Of a DNA stretch of 34,340 nucleotides, positions 7,196 to 16,899 are shown piece after piece (position 1 is the first letter of the stretch; every line of letters begins with the position of its first letter). The DNA lies in IMG/VR virus record IMGVR_UViG_3300030101_000627, positions 1 through 34,340 of that record; one strand, written 5' to 3'. The notes beneath the pieces were generated by a model that had not been told where the DNA came from, did not search any database, and saw only the letters and a list, made by a program, of their open reading frames with translations. Origin of the DNA: a virus. The translations under genes were made by a program, and so were the position numbers.

Positions 7196-9288
7196 TGCCA
7201 AAGTTACCAGTATTTCAAGCAGAGGGTTCAGTTAGTCAATTAGCTGGTACTACAACTAATGTTCAAGTTCCTTTAACACAAACTTTAGGAACTGCTTTAA
7301 AACCAGTTACTGATTTTGTTGTAAAACAAAAAGTTCAAGAAAAAAATTTTGAAAACAAAACAGAAGCACTAAAACTTGAAAATAATTTTATTACTGACAT
7401 GACTAAAGTATATGACGAAGTAAATGTTTTAGAAAACAAAGATCAAGCTCAATTAATATTAAAAGAAAAATCAGATGCTTTGATGGCTTCTTATGGAGAT
7501 AAAGCAACTAATGTTAATGTAAAAACATTATTTAATAACGCAGCTTTATCTGAAGTACAAAAAGGAATATTTAGAGTTAATACACAAATATCAAAAAATA
7601 TTTTAACTAGCTTACAAAATGAAGTTAATAAAAAAGAAGAAAGATTATTAGCAAACGCATTTTTAGCAGAGGGTGATTTTGATTACTCTGTTCTTGCAAC
7701 AGATTTAGAAAAATTATACAAAGATAATTATGATGGCAGAATACCCAATGCAAATTTAAAAGCATTAGTAAATAATATTCCATCTACTATTCAAATTTTT
7801 GAAGCAACTAAAGGTATATCTGATAATCCAAGATCAACTTTAATAGATTTAAAAGATGCAGATAAATTTAAAGATATTCCTTTAGAAAAAAGGTTAGACC
7901 TTATTGATGATGCTAAAAAAACTTTAGCTCCTGTTATTGAAGAAAAATTTAATAATTACATTGCTGCTGCAAATAGAGGTAAAAAAATAGAGTTTGATAT
8001 AGAATTTGCAAAAGAAGTATTACCAGAAAAACAATATAATAATTATGTAAAAAAATATAATATAGCCACAGAAACTGTAATAGATGCTGCTGTTCTTAAT
8101 TCAGTTTCTATAAAAGATTTATCTGCAACTTTAGAAGGTTTTATTAATGATAAATATGAAAATTATGGAGAAGTGGATGCACAAGCACTTGAAAATAATT
8201 TAAAAAATATTGTAGCTATAAGATTAGAAGAAATGAAAACTGATCCTGTAAACTTTTTAATAGGAACAAATGATGATATTAAAAATGCTCTTGAAGAAAT
8301 AAGAACAGAAACAAATGATGAGTTAAGACAAAAAAAAAAATTAGAATTTACAAATTTAGTATATGAAACTCAAGTTAAAATGGGTGTGCCAAACTATGAA
8401 ATACAAGTTACTTCTATTAGTGAGGCTGCAAGTTTTGTTGAGCAGTATATGAACGCTGATGAAGGTCAAAGATTAGCTTTACTTCAAAATGCAGAAAATG
8501 AATTTGGTGAGTTTTTTTCAAAAGCATTAAATGAATATTCTGCTCAAGGATTACCTGTTACTGCAGAATTATCCGCTTTTTTTGTAAATCCTAATTTAAC
8601 TAAAAAATTTTTAAGTTTTGATTCTAAAGATGAACAAGATAAATTAAAACAATTATTAGTAGATGAAGGCACTTCTTTTTCAAAAGTTAGACAAGATGTT
8701 TTTGATGGTCTTGCAGAATTTAGTGAAAAAGTAATGTTTGCTAATAAATTTGATACTTCTGCTGCAGCAGATAAACTTGATAGGATCGTTGAAGTTTTAA
8801 CTTATTTTGCTGCTAATGAAATGAGAATAGGTGTCAAGCAAACTACAGCAGTTAAAACTGCCACAGCTTTATTTGGAACACAAAATTTTAGATTAGAAGA
8901 TACTTATTTTATTCCAAAAATTTATAATGGTACAAGATTAAGTGAAAGACAAGTAGACTTCGTAGTTGAAAAAGCTAAAAAAACTTTAGTATACATAGAC
9001 AGATGGGGTGTAAAAAGTTTTGGCTCTAAAGATGATACCATTGGTCAAATAGAATTAGATACTGATATGAAAGAGGCGATAAAAGAAGATGGAAAATGGG
9101 TAAACAATACAGATGGAACAGGTATTATATTTGGTATTGTTTTGAGTGATAATTCTTTTGCACCTGTATTTAATCAAGATGGTCAAACATTAGAAATTAT
9201 GTTTGATGATGATAGTTTTTTATTACCAAATACAGATATTGATATGTTTACTCAAAAAAAATTAAAAAGAAAAAAAAAGAATAATTAA
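7195..9288 (+). CDS. Internal virion protein C-like (T7 gp15-like)
   Basis: A 697-residue, Lys/Glu/Asn-rich, mainly helical protein in the gp15 position; T7 gp15 has 747 residues. The N-terminus includes a Q-V-P-L-T-Q-T-L-G-T-A stretch and then long charged helices. The last 12 residues are almost all lysine and asparagine. In T7 this protein joins gp14 and gp16 to make the periplasmic part of the DNA ejection tunnel. The assignment rests on order and length more than on motifs. Confidence 0.68.
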   Translation: MPKLPVFQAEGSVSQLAGTTTNVQVPLTQTLGTALKPVTDFVVKQKVQEKNFENKTEALKLENNFITDMTKVYDEVNVLENKDQAQLILKEKSDALMASYGDKATNVNVKTLFNNAALSEVQKGIFRVNTQISKNILTSLQNEVNKKEERLLANAFLAEGDFDYSVLATDLEKLYKDNYDGRIPNANLKALVNNIPSTIQIFEATKGISDNPRSTLIDLKDADKFKDIPLEKRLDLIDDAKKTLAPVIEEKFNNYIAAANRGKKIEFDIEFAKEVLPEKQYNNYVKKYNIATETVIDAAVLNSVSIKDLSATLEGFINDKYENYGEVDAQALENNLKNIVAIRLEEMKTDPVNFLIGTNDDIKNALEEIRTETNDELRQKKKLEFTNLVYETQVKMGVPNYEIQVTSISEAASFVEQYMNADEGQRLALLQNAENEFGEFFSKALNEYSAQGLPVTAELSAFFVNPNLTKKFLSFDSKDEQDKLKQLLVDEGTSFSKVRQDVFDGLAEFSEKVMFANKFDTSAAADKLDRIVEVLTYFAANEMRIGVKQTTAVKTATALFGTQNFRLEDTYFIPKIYNGTRLSERQVDFVVEKAKKTLVYIDRWGVKSFGSKDDTIGQIELDTDMKEAIKEDGKWVNNTDGTGIIFGIVLSDNSFAPVFNQDGQTLEIMFDDDSFLLPNTDIDMFTQKKLKRKKKNN

Positions 9289-9290
9289 AA

Positions 9291-10499
9291 ATGGCACAAT
9301 TAGGTTTTGGACTAAATATAAATGAAACTGCTCAAGAAAGTGGTTACGATCAATTTACTATTGGTCTTGGTGAAACTTTAAAAGCAGTTGCTGCAGATAA
9401 TTGGAAATATAATCCTTGGCAATCTATTTCAACTTATAGAGATTTACAATCTGCAAGAGAGTTAGCTAAAAAAGAAAAACAACCTTTATTAGATAGACAA
9501 GATTTAAACACAGAGTATAAAAATTTAGGTTTACTTTTTGAACAAGACGAACCACAATCAGTTGTTGATTTAATTGTAAATCAAAAAAAAGAAGAACTTA
9601 GAAATCAAGACATAATTAATAGAGGTCAAAAAGGTGCAATAGCTGGAACTGCAAAATTCTTAACAGGATTAGGTGTTAGTTTTTTAGACCCTATAAATGT
9701 TGGTGTTTCATTTTTACCTTTTGTTGGTCAAGCTAATTTTGCTAGACTCGCTGCAAGAACAGGATTTACAACAGCAAGATTAACTAGAGGTGCTGTAGAA
9801 GGTGCGATTGGTACAACTTTAATAGAACCATTAATTTATAATGTAGCTCAATCAGTACAAGCAGATTATGATTTAACAGATTCTTTTTTAAATATTACTT
9901 TTGGAACTATTATAGGAGGTGGACTTCATGTGGGTGTGGGTAAATTAAAAGATTTAAACACAGCTAGAAAATTTAAAAAAAGAATAAGAAAAGCAGGTAC
10001 ACCTGATGAAAAATTAAATCTTTATAAAGAATATTATCCTGAAAACGCACCAATAATGAAAAAATTAGCTGAGACATCACCTGAAACAAGAAAATTGTTA
10101 ATGGCTAAATCTGTTGGTGATTTGTTAATAGAAAAACCAGTTGATGTAACGCCTATTGCAGCAAAAGACCCTGTATTAAAAAATGATTCTTCTGTCCCTC
10201 AACCTGTTGATCCTTCTATTAAAACACAACCAAGAAAAATGACAGTAAATCAAACTGATCTTTCAACAGTAGAAAATACTACAATAAATAAAACACCTAA
10301 ACAAACAGATTTAGAGATAGAAAGTTTAAATGCACAATTAGAAACTTTAAAAACAAGAAAACAACAAGAAAATTTTAAATTTGATGAAGAACAAGCAGAA
10401 GTTAGAAAAGCAAATCAAGAAGCAGATGAATTAGATGCAAACGATAAAGAGGTAGATAGTATAATTAAAGATACTATTAATTGTGTAAATGGCAGATAA
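9291..10499 (+). CDS. Internal virion protein D-like, first part (gp16-like)
   Basis: A 402-residue protein. Residues about 110-165 and 195-215 are hydrophobic and glycine-rich (G-A-I-A-G-T-A-K-F-L-T-G-L-G-V and L-D-P-I-N-V-G-V-S-F-L-P), as in the membrane-interacting part of gp16-like ejection proteins. No transglycosylase domain precedes them: there is no recognisable catalytic Glu motif of the SLT type. The C-terminal 100 residues are a charged coiled coil. The gene overlaps the next by 11 bases, and the two products together (1268 aa) approach T7 gp16 (1318 aa), suggesting gp16 split into two chains. Confidence 0.62.
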   Translation: MAQLGFGLNINETAQESGYDQFTIGLGETLKAVAADNWKYNPWQSISTYRDLQSARELAKKEKQPLLDRQDLNTEYKNLGLLFEQDEPQSVVDLIVNQKKEELRNQDIINRGQKGAIAGTAKFLTGLGVSFLDPINVGVSFLPFVGQANFARLAARTGFTTARLTRGAVEGAIGTTLIEPLIYNVAQSVQADYDLTDSFLNITFGTIIGGGLHVGVGKLKDLNTARKFKKRIRKAGTPDEKLNLYKEYYPENAPIMKKLAETSPETRKLLMAKSVGDLLIEKPVDVTPIAAKDPVLKNDSSVPQPVDPSIKTQPRKMTVNQTDLSTVENTTINKTPKQTDLEIESLNAQLETLKTRKQQENFKFDEEQAEVRKANQEADELDANDKEVDSIIKDTINCVNGR

Positions 10500-13089
10500 G
10501 TGTTTAATAAGATTAGAAAATTTACTTAAAGGTTCTTCTGTAAGAGGTAATCTTAAAGATGAAATATTAAGTACAATTAAAAAGGTACAAGCGGAAAAAA
10601 AAATATCTAAACTAGATGATATAAATGTTGATGCTATAGCAAAAGATGTCAAAGAACAAATAAAACTACAAAAAAAAATTAACAAAAGAAACGCTATAGA
10701 AAATGAAATAAAAGTTAGAAATCTTACTGAGTATGTTTATGAAAATTTTAAAGGTGATGAAAAAGAAGGTTTAATTTCTATATTAGTTGGTTCAAACAGA
10801 CAAAAAGTAGGTGCAAGAGAAAGTGTAGCTACACAACAAACTTCTGCTGTAAATAATTTAATAACAGGATTCAACGCAAAACTTAGAGAAGCAGGAGTTG
10901 ATGATTTATTTGCTAAAATGGATAAAGACACTCAAAGAAGAGTTTCAAATGTTATGTTTGAATTAAGTCAAAGACAAACTGATATTGAAAAACGAACTGG
11001 TATCAAACCTCCTGTAACTGAAAAAAATCAACAAATAGTAAAATTAGGTGAAATCATGGAAGGTTGGTCAGAAATGATTAGAACAAAATTAAATGATAGG
11101 GGTGCTAATATTGGAAAACTTTGGGGATATATGGTTCGACAATCTCACGATCCATTTACAGTTAGAAATGCTGCAGATGTTTTAGGTATAAAAAATATAG
11201 AACCTGATCCTAATTTAAAAAGTAAAAAAGATATTAATTACAATAAAAATTATACAGCTTGGAAAAATTTTGTAATGGAAAAATTAGATAAAGAAAGAAC
11301 ATTTGCTGGTGTAGATGACATAGATGAGTTCATGGATTTTGTTTATAATTCAGTAGTAAAAAATCAATATGTTAAATCTGATGGTTCTGCTTATACTTAT
11401 GGAGCAACTGTTAAAAAAGATGTTGCAAGAGATGTGTCAAATAAATTTAAAAGAGTTTTACATTTTAAATCTGCTGATGATTGGTTTGCTTATAATGATA
11501 AATTTGGTGCTGGTAATTTAAGAGAAGCTATGTTTTCTGGTATGCAGACCGCAGGAAGAAATATAGGTATTATGGATATTTTAGGTACAAAACCACAACA
11601 GGCATTTGACCAAATAAGAAAATCTGTTGGTTCTAAAATGATAAAAGATAAAAGATCAACAGAGTCTATAAAATCTGATAAAACATTTGAAAAATATTTG
11701 AATGTAGTTGATGGAACAATATTTAGTGTAGATAATTTTGCGGTAGCTAAATATTCAGCTATTGCTAGAACGATTGCCTCGCTTGCTAAACTTGGAGGTG
11801 CAACTATTTCTGCTGCGGCTGATATAGGTTTATACGCATCTGAACTAAGATACCAAGGTAGAAATTTTTTAGGTGGTATGTTTGAAGCAATGGGTAATTT
11901 AGCCAAAATTAAAAATAAAAAGAAAGCTAAAGATATAGCTGAAAGTTTAGGTTTTGTTGCAGATAATACTATCTATGACATTGCTGGAAGATACCAAGTA
12001 GGAGATGTTCAAAGTAAAGGTTGGAGTAAACTTCAAAGAACTTTTTTTAAATTAAATTTACTCTCTTGGTGGACAAACACTTTAAAAGAGGGTGTAATGT
12101 TAAGTCAAGCAAACTATTTTGCTAAACAAAAAAATTTAAAATTTGATTCTTTAAATCCAGCACTAAAAAATTTATTTAAACAATACAATATTGATTCTAC
12201 AAAATGGGATGTCATTAGAAAAAGAACAATGGTAAATGCAGATGATGGTAAAGAATTTTTAAATATATCAAGTTTAGATAATATGACAGATGCTGAAGTA
12301 AAAGCAGTTACAGGTATTGATAATTTAACAAAAAGACAAATAGATATAGAAAGAGATAAATTTAAAACTTCTGTATCAGGATTGCTTTTAGATAGATCAA
12401 TTTATGCAGTTATAGAACCAGACGCTAGAGGTAAGGCTTTTCTTACTCAAGGTCAAATGGCTGGTACAGGACCGGGTGAAGCATATAGATTTATAGGTCA
12501 ATTTAAAGCATTTCCATTTGCTATAATTCAAAAAACATTAAGTAGAGAAGCATCATTTTTTAGAGGACCAAATAGACAAATCATGAGAGGAATAACTGGT
12601 TTAGGAGCTGTAATTATAACTTCTGGTTTTATGGGTTATTTATCTATGACAGCAAAAGATTTTTTAAAAGGTAAATCACCAAGAAAACTTAGTGCTAAAA
12701 CTATAAAATCTGCTTTTTTACAAGGTGGAGGTTTAGGTATATATGGTGATGTTTTGTTTCAAGAAACAAGGCAAGGAACTGAAATTTTAGGTTCTTTTGC
12801 AGGACCAGTTTTTTTAACCGCATCCGATATTGCTCAAGCAATTAAATATGGAATTGTAGATCAACGAGGTGATTTAGCTGCTAGATCAGCTTATAAGGCT
12901 GTAAGTCAAAGTATTCCTTTCTTAAATTTGTTTTACATTAAGACCGCTTTCGATTATATAATAGGTTATCAGTTGATGGAAACTCTATCTCCGGGTGTAC
13001 TTAGAAGAGTTGAAAATAGAATGGAAAAAGATTATGGACAAGAATTTTTATTTACAAAACCATCAACGAAGTTTAAAGGATTTAGATAA
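10489..13089 (+). CDS. Internal virion protein D-like, second part (gp16-like)
   Basis: An 866-residue protein starting at an ATG that overlaps the previous stop in another frame. It is mostly helical. The region around residues 420-470 (Y-S-A-I-A-R-T-I-A-S-L-A-K-L-G-G-A and I-G-L-Y-A-S-E-L-R) resembles the C-terminal half of large podovirus ejection proteins. Hydrophobic stretches near residues 690-720 (I-T-G-L-G-A-V-I-I-T-S-G-F-M-G-Y) could enter the inner membrane. It ends one base into the gp17-like fibre gene. The N-terminal C-L-I-R-L-E-N-L-L-K-G would read naturally as a continuation of the upstream protein. Confidence 0.68.
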   Translation: MADKCLIRLENLLKGSSVRGNLKDEILSTIKKVQAEKKISKLDDINVDAIAKDVKEQIKLQKKINKRNAIENEIKVRNLTEYVYENFKGDEKEGLISILVGSNRQKVGARESVATQQTSAVNNLITGFNAKLREAGVDDLFAKMDKDTQRRVSNVMFELSQRQTDIEKRTGIKPPVTEKNQQIVKLGEIMEGWSEMIRTKLNDRGANIGKLWGYMVRQSHDPFTVRNAADVLGIKNIEPDPNLKSKKDINYNKNYTAWKNFVMEKLDKERTFAGVDDIDEFMDFVYNSVVKNQYVKSDGSAYTYGATVKKDVARDVSNKFKRVLHFKSADDWFAYNDKFGAGNLREAMFSGMQTAGRNIGIMDILGTKPQQAFDQIRKSVGSKMIKDKRSTESIKSDKTFEKYLNVVDGTIFSVDNFAVAKYSAIARTIASLAKLGGATISAAADIGLYASELRYQGRNFLGGMFEAMGNLAKIKNKKKAKDIAESLGFVADNTIYDIAGRYQVGDVQSKGWSKLQRTFFKLNLLSWWTNTLKEGVMLSQANYFAKQKNLKFDSLNPALKNLFKQYNIDSTKWDVIRKRTMVNADDGKEFLNISSLDNMTDAEVKAVTGIDNLTKRQIDIERDKFKTSVSGLLLDRSIYAVIEPDARGKAFLTQGQMAGTGPGEAYRFIGQFKAFPFAIIQKTLSREASFFRGPNRQIMRGITGLGAVIITSGFMGYLSMTAKDFLKGKSPRKLSAKTIKSAFLQGGGLGIYGDVLFQETRQGTEILGSFAGPVFLTASDIAQAIKYGIVDQRGDLAARSAYKAVSQSIPFLNLFYIKTAFDYIIGYQLMETLSPGVLRRVENRMEKDYGQEFLFTKPSTKFKGFR

Positions 13090-14705
13090 TGACAGTATCA
13101 ACAACTATAATTAAATCATCACACAATGGTAATGGTTCAACTACAACCTTTGCCTACAATTTTAAAATATTTGCGGACACAGATTTAGTAGTAATTATCA
13201 GATCATCCACAGGAACTGAGACAACTAAAACTTTAACAACTCACTATACAGTAGCGGGTGCAGGTGATGCTAGTGGAGGTTCAATTACCTTTACTACAGG
13301 CAACACTCCAGCATCAGGTGAGACAGTTGTTATAAGAAGGAATGTCCCGCAAACGCAAGCGATAGATTATATCGCTAATGATCCATTCCCTGCGGAGACT
13401 AATGAAGAGGGTTTGGATCGTTCAACTATGATTGCACAACAAGTATCTGAAGCAACAGATAGATCAATCAAGTTATCAAGAACAAACACAATGACATCTA
13501 CAGAGTTTACTGTAGGTGCAACTGATAGAGCAAACAAAATTCTAGCCTTCGATGGTTCTGGTGAAATTTCTGTAACTCAAGAATTAGGATCATTCAAAGG
13601 TAACTGGTCTAGTGGTACAGCTTATGTTGCAAGAGATTTAGTTAAAGATACATCTACTAATAATATTTTTATAGTTAATGAAGCACACACTTCATCTGGC
13701 TCGCAACCTCTTACATCAAATGCAAACTCTGCAAAATACGATTTAATTGTAGACGCTGGTTCAGCTACAACATCTGCAAGTGCTGCATCAACTTCGGCTA
13801 CAAATGCTGCTAATTCTGCAACAGCCGCATCGACTTCAGCTACAAACGCAGCAAACTCTGCTACAGCAGCAGCTAGTTCTGCAACTTCAGCAGCTAATAG
13901 CTTTGATGATTTTGATGATAGATACTTAGGAGCAAAAAGTTCTGAACCATCTACAGATAATGATGGTGATGCTTTAGTAACAGGTGCATTATTTTTTGAC
14001 ACAACTGCAGGAGCTATGAAAGTATGGACAGGTTCTGCATGGAATACAGTTACAGTATCTGCTGCCAATCAAGCAAACATAAATACAGTTGCAGGTATAT
14101 CATCGAATGTAACTACAGTAGCTGGTATAGCATCAAATGTTACAACAGTAGCTGGTATATCTAGCGATGTTACTGCAGTTGCAGGTATATCAAGTGATAT
14201 TCAAGCAGTAGAAAATATAAAAGCTAATGTAACAACTGTAGCAGGTATATCTGCTAATGTAACTACAGTTGCGGGTATATCTTCTAATGTAACGAGTGTA
14301 GCTAGTAATGCTAGTAACATTAACACAGTTGCAGGAAACAACTCAAATGTAACTACAGTTGCTACTAATATTTCAGATGTAAATAATTTTGCAGCACAAT
14401 ACAGAATAGGATCATCTGATCCAACATCAAGTTTAGATGAAGGTGATTTATTTTATAATACTACCTCAAACCAACTTAAATATTATAATGGTTCAGCATG
14501 GGTAGCTATCGTATCTGATACAGATGTTAAAGTATCTGTAAGTGCTAATGATACAACACCGGGTTTCTTAAATGGTAAATTAGTTGCAGGAACAAACATA
14601 TCTCTTACAGAAGGTAATGATGGAGGTAATGAAACATTAACAATAGCAGCAACAAGTTCGGGTGCTACAGCAGGATTTGCAGTTGCAATGGCTATAGCAT
14701 TATAG
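13089..14705 (+). CDS. Tail fibre protein (T7 gp17-like N-terminus)
   Basis: A 538-residue fibre. Residues 1-150 match the tail-attachment domain of gp17-like fibres: N-G-N-G-S-T-T-T-F-A-Y-N-F-K-I-F, later V-I-R-R-N-V-P-Q-T-Q and E-E-G-L-D-R. Residues about 225-275 are an Ala/Ser/Thr-Asn repeat stalk. Residues about 330-430 repeat a ten-residue unit near T-V-A-G-I-S-S-N-V-T some ten times, the sort of repeat that forms a trimeric shaft. The C-terminus is a short beta domain without a clear chaperone. It attaches to the tail nozzle and starts the adsorption gene block. Confidence 0.87.
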   Translation: MTVSTTIIKSSHNGNGSTTTFAYNFKIFADTDLVVIIRSSTGTETTKTLTTHYTVAGAGDASGGSITFTTGNTPASGETVVIRRNVPQTQAIDYIANDPFPAETNEEGLDRSTMIAQQVSEATDRSIKLSRTNTMTSTEFTVGATDRANKILAFDGSGEISVTQELGSFKGNWSSGTAYVARDLVKDTSTNNIFIVNEAHTSSGSQPLTSNANSAKYDLIVDAGSATTSASAASTSATNAANSATAASTSATNAANSATAAASSATSAANSFDDFDDRYLGAKSSEPSTDNDGDALVTGALFFDTTAGAMKVWTGSAWNTVTVSAANQANINTVAGISSNVTTVAGIASNVTTVAGISSDVTAVAGISSDIQAVENIKANVTTVAGISANVTTVAGISSNVTSVASNASNINTVAGNNSNVTTVATNISDVNNFAAQYRIGSSDPTSSLDEGDLFYNTTSNQLKYYNGSAWVAIVSDTDVKVSVSANDTTPGFLNGKLVAGTNISLTEGNDGGNETLTIAATSSGATAGFAVAMAIAL

Positions 14706-14717
14706 TAAAGGAGTAAT

Positions 14718-15047
14718 ATGGCACAAGATTTTGAAAGAGTATTAAAGACTAGCATAGGTACATCAGCTACAGAAGTAAGAGCTGCAGCTAATAGTGATGA
14801 TGCAATCATTGGTATGAGATTTGCCAACAAAGGCACAGTTGCAGTAACAGTTGATGCTACTGTAAAAAATAGTAGTACGAGTTATTATTTAATTAAAGAT
14901 GCACCTATTCCTGTAGGTGGATCATTAGAGCTAATTGATGGAGGCTCAAAGGTGGTTCTTCAATCTGGTGATTCTGTAGAGGCATTAGCTTCTGTTGGTA
15001 GTTCAGTTGATGTTATACTTTCTGTTGTAGACTCCATAAGTACATAG
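14718..15047 (+). CDS. Small beta-rich virion protein after the fibre
   Basis: A 109-residue protein with a strong AAAGGAG ribosome site. Its pattern (I-I-G-M-R-F-A-N-K-G-T-V-A-V-T-V-D, I-K-D-A-P-I-P-V-G-G-S-L-E-L, L-Q-S-G-D-S-V) looks like a compact beta sandwich often seen near fibre genes of marine phages. It may be a fibre tip, collar or adhesin part. No enzyme motif is visible. I infer the role from position only. Confidence 0.55.
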   Translation: MAQDFERVLKTSIGTSATEVRAAANSDDAIIGMRFANKGTVAVTVDATVKNSSTSYYLIKDAPIPVGGSLELIDGGSKVVLQSGDSVEALASVGSSVDVILSVVDSIST

Positions 15048-15054
15048 GAGAACA

Positions 15055-16017
15055 ATGGGTTATTTAGGTAACACTCCCGGTGAAAGTTTTATCTCATTTG
15101 CAAAACAAGTATTTACTATTGTAAATTCTCAAACTGCATACACACTAGACTTTGCTGTAGTTGATGAAAACGAACTTAGACTTGTAATTAATAATGTAGT
15201 TCAAGAACCGGGTAGTGGTAAAGCATATACTGCATCTGGTACTACACTAACACTAGCATCTGCACTAACAAATGGTACAGATGAAATGTATTGTGTGTTC
15301 TTAGGTAAAGCTAGAGAAACAGTAACAGTACCAACTATTACAAGAGATAAATTAAATTTAATATCAGATGCTTCTAATCCAAGTTTAATTGCAAAAGGTA
15401 CATCTGGTGTTTCAGAAGGTTACATACAGCTTAACTGTGCAGAAAACTCTCATGGTATAAAACTTAAATCACCACCTCACTCTGCTGGACAATCATACAC
15501 TTTAACTTTTCCACAATCCATTACTGCTGATACATTTTTAAAAACAGATGGTTCTGGTAATCTTAGCTTTGCTGCTGCTGGTGGAATTAACACACCAGCT
15601 TTTCAAGCATACCTTTCATCAGACCAAACTGTGTCAAGTGGTACAGAAACAAAAATTCAACTTAACACAGAAGATTTTGATACAGATAATGCTTATGATA
15701 ATTCTTCAAACTATAGATTTACACCTCAAACTGCTGGGAAATATTTTGTTTATGCAACAGTTAGAGGAAATGCAGGTTCTTCATCTTTAGATTTAGAAAT
15801 GACAGCAATTTATAAAAATGGTTCTTCATTTGTTGAAAATCAAATTGATTTTAGAGCTAATGATGCACTATTAGCAGGTATAACAGTTACCGCTTTTATT
15901 GATATGAATGGTAGTTCAGATTATTTAGAATGTTATGCAAGATGTTTAGGCGGAACAACCATAAAAGGTTCTTCAACAAGACCATCAGTATTTGGTGCAT
16001 ACAGGATTTTAACATAG
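15055..16017 (+). CDS. Fibre/adhesin with attachment domain and C1q-like tip
   Basis: A 320-residue protein with two visible parts. Residues about 15-90 (Q-T-A-Y-T-L, L-R-L-V-I-N-N-V-V-Q-E-P-G-S-G, L-T-N-G-T-D-E) form a beta domain that recurs in the protein at 16900 and may be an attachment module. Residues about 185-320 (T-P-A-F-Q-A-Y-L, F-D-T-D-N-A-Y, T-P-Q-T-A-G-K-Y-F-V-Y-A, closing F-G-A-Y-R-I-L) resemble a C1q/TNF-like jelly roll, a common trimeric receptor-binding tip. It is probably a receptor-binding protein. Confidence 0.65.
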   Translation: MGYLGNTPGESFISFAKQVFTIVNSQTAYTLDFAVVDENELRLVINNVVQEPGSGKAYTASGTTLTLASALTNGTDEMYCVFLGKARETVTVPTITRDKLNLISDASNPSLIAKGTSGVSEGYIQLNCAENSHGIKLKSPPHSAGQSYTLTFPQSITADTFLKTDGSGNLSFAAAGGINTPAFQAYLSSDQTVSSGTETKIQLNTEDFDTDNAYDNSSNYRFTPQTAGKYFVYATVRGNAGSSSLDLEMTAIYKNGSSFVENQIDFRANDALLAGITVTAFIDMNGSSDYLECYARCLGGTTIKGSSTRPSVFGAYRILT

Positions 16018-16025
16018 GATAAATT

Positions 16026-16538
16026 ATGGCAATAGATAAAATACAATCAGAATCAATAAATTTAGCAGATAACTTTGCATTTACAGGAACTGTAACTGGT
16101 GCTGGTGGTGCTAATACTCCTGCTTTTTTTGCAGTAGCTGATGGTCAAAATGTTACTGACAATACTTATACTAAAGTTAATTTAACAGAAGTTTTTGATA
16201 CTGATAGTGCTTTTGCTTCATCAAAATTTACAGTTCCAAGTGGAAAAGCTGGTAAATATTTTTTCTATGCATCTTTACAAAATTTAGTAGATACTAATAG
16301 TCATTTAATTAATTCTTACTGTAATATTTATAAAAATGGTTCTGTTTATAAAGAGAATAGAACTAATTTTGCTAGTAATAATATTAGAATGCACTCAATA
16401 GATAATAGTGTTGTTATGGATTTAGCAGTAGGAGATTATGTAGAATTATATACTGCAATTGATACATCATCATCACAACCAAGTGTAAACACATCAGATA
16501 GAGGTTCAAGTTTTGGTGGGTACAAAATTATAGAATAA
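16026..16538 (+). CDS. C1q-like adhesin without attachment domain
   Basis: A 170-residue protein that is nearly all C1q-like tip: T-P-A-F-F-A-V, F-D-T-D-S-A-F, P-S-G-K-A-G-K-Y-F-F-Y-A, I-Y-K-N-G-S and the closing G-G-Y-K-I-I. It is clearly a paralogue of the C-terminal half of the preceding protein, with which it shares F-D-T-D, A-G-K-Y-F and I-Y-K-N-G-S. The N-terminus I-D-K-I-Q-S-E-S-I-N-L-A-D-N-F is a motif I associate with marine phage fibre proteins. The following small acidic gene may act with it. Confidence 0.62.
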   Translation: MAIDKIQSESINLADNFAFTGTVTGAGGANTPAFFAVADGQNVTDNTYTKVNLTEVFDTDSAFASSKFTVPSGKAGKYFFYASLQNLVDTNSHLINSYCNIYKNGSVYKENRTNFASNNIRMHSIDNSVVMDLAVGDYVELYTAIDTSSSQPSVNTSDRGSSFGGYKIIE

Positions 16539-16559
16539 CAATATTAAGGAGGACAAACT

Positions 16560-16889
16560 ATGGCAAATCTATCAACTAAAATTAAAATGTACGCAGCAGC
16601 AAATGGTGTAGCTGATGTAGATTTTACAAAAGATGTTATGTTGCAAGATGATAGTGATGGCAATGGTGCTTACATTAAGGAGTGGAATTTATCAATTGCA
16701 CAACCTACTGACGCACAATTATCAGCACAAGAATCAGCAGCAGATACAGAAGAAGCCAATGCACAAGTAAGAGCTACAAGAAAAGCTGCTTATGGTGATA
16801 TTGGAGATCAGCTAGACGAAATCTATAAAGATATTGATGCTTGGAAAGCAAGAATAAAAAGTATAAAAGATAATAACCCAAAGCAATAA
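16560..16889 (+). CDS. Small fibre-associated protein 1
   Basis: A 109-residue acidic, helical protein behind a strong AAGGAGG site. The C-terminal half, Y-G-D-I-G-D-Q-L-D-E-I-Y-K-D-I-D-A-W, matches a motif common in short phage tail proteins of the XkdW or fibre-associated type. It follows a C1q-like adhesin, and two further adhesin genes are each followed by a similar-sized acidic protein. A chaperone or fibre-joining role is inferred. Confidence 0.58.
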   Translation: MANLSTKIKMYAAANGVADVDFTKDVMLQDDSDGNGAYIKEWNLSIAQPTDAQLSAQESAADTEEANAQVRATRKAAYGDIGDQLDEIYKDIDAWKARIKSIKDNNPKQ

Positions 16890-16899
16890 GGAGTAATTA

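Noticed and set aside
13622-14068. Minus-strand Ala/Val-rich frame of 148 codons
   Set aside because: It is the antisense of the repetitive Ala/Ser/Thr stalk of the fibre gene.
15548-15790. Plus-strand frame inside the adhesin gene
   Set aside because: It is out of frame with a well supported fibre gene and consists of Leu/Ile/Gln runs without a start signal.
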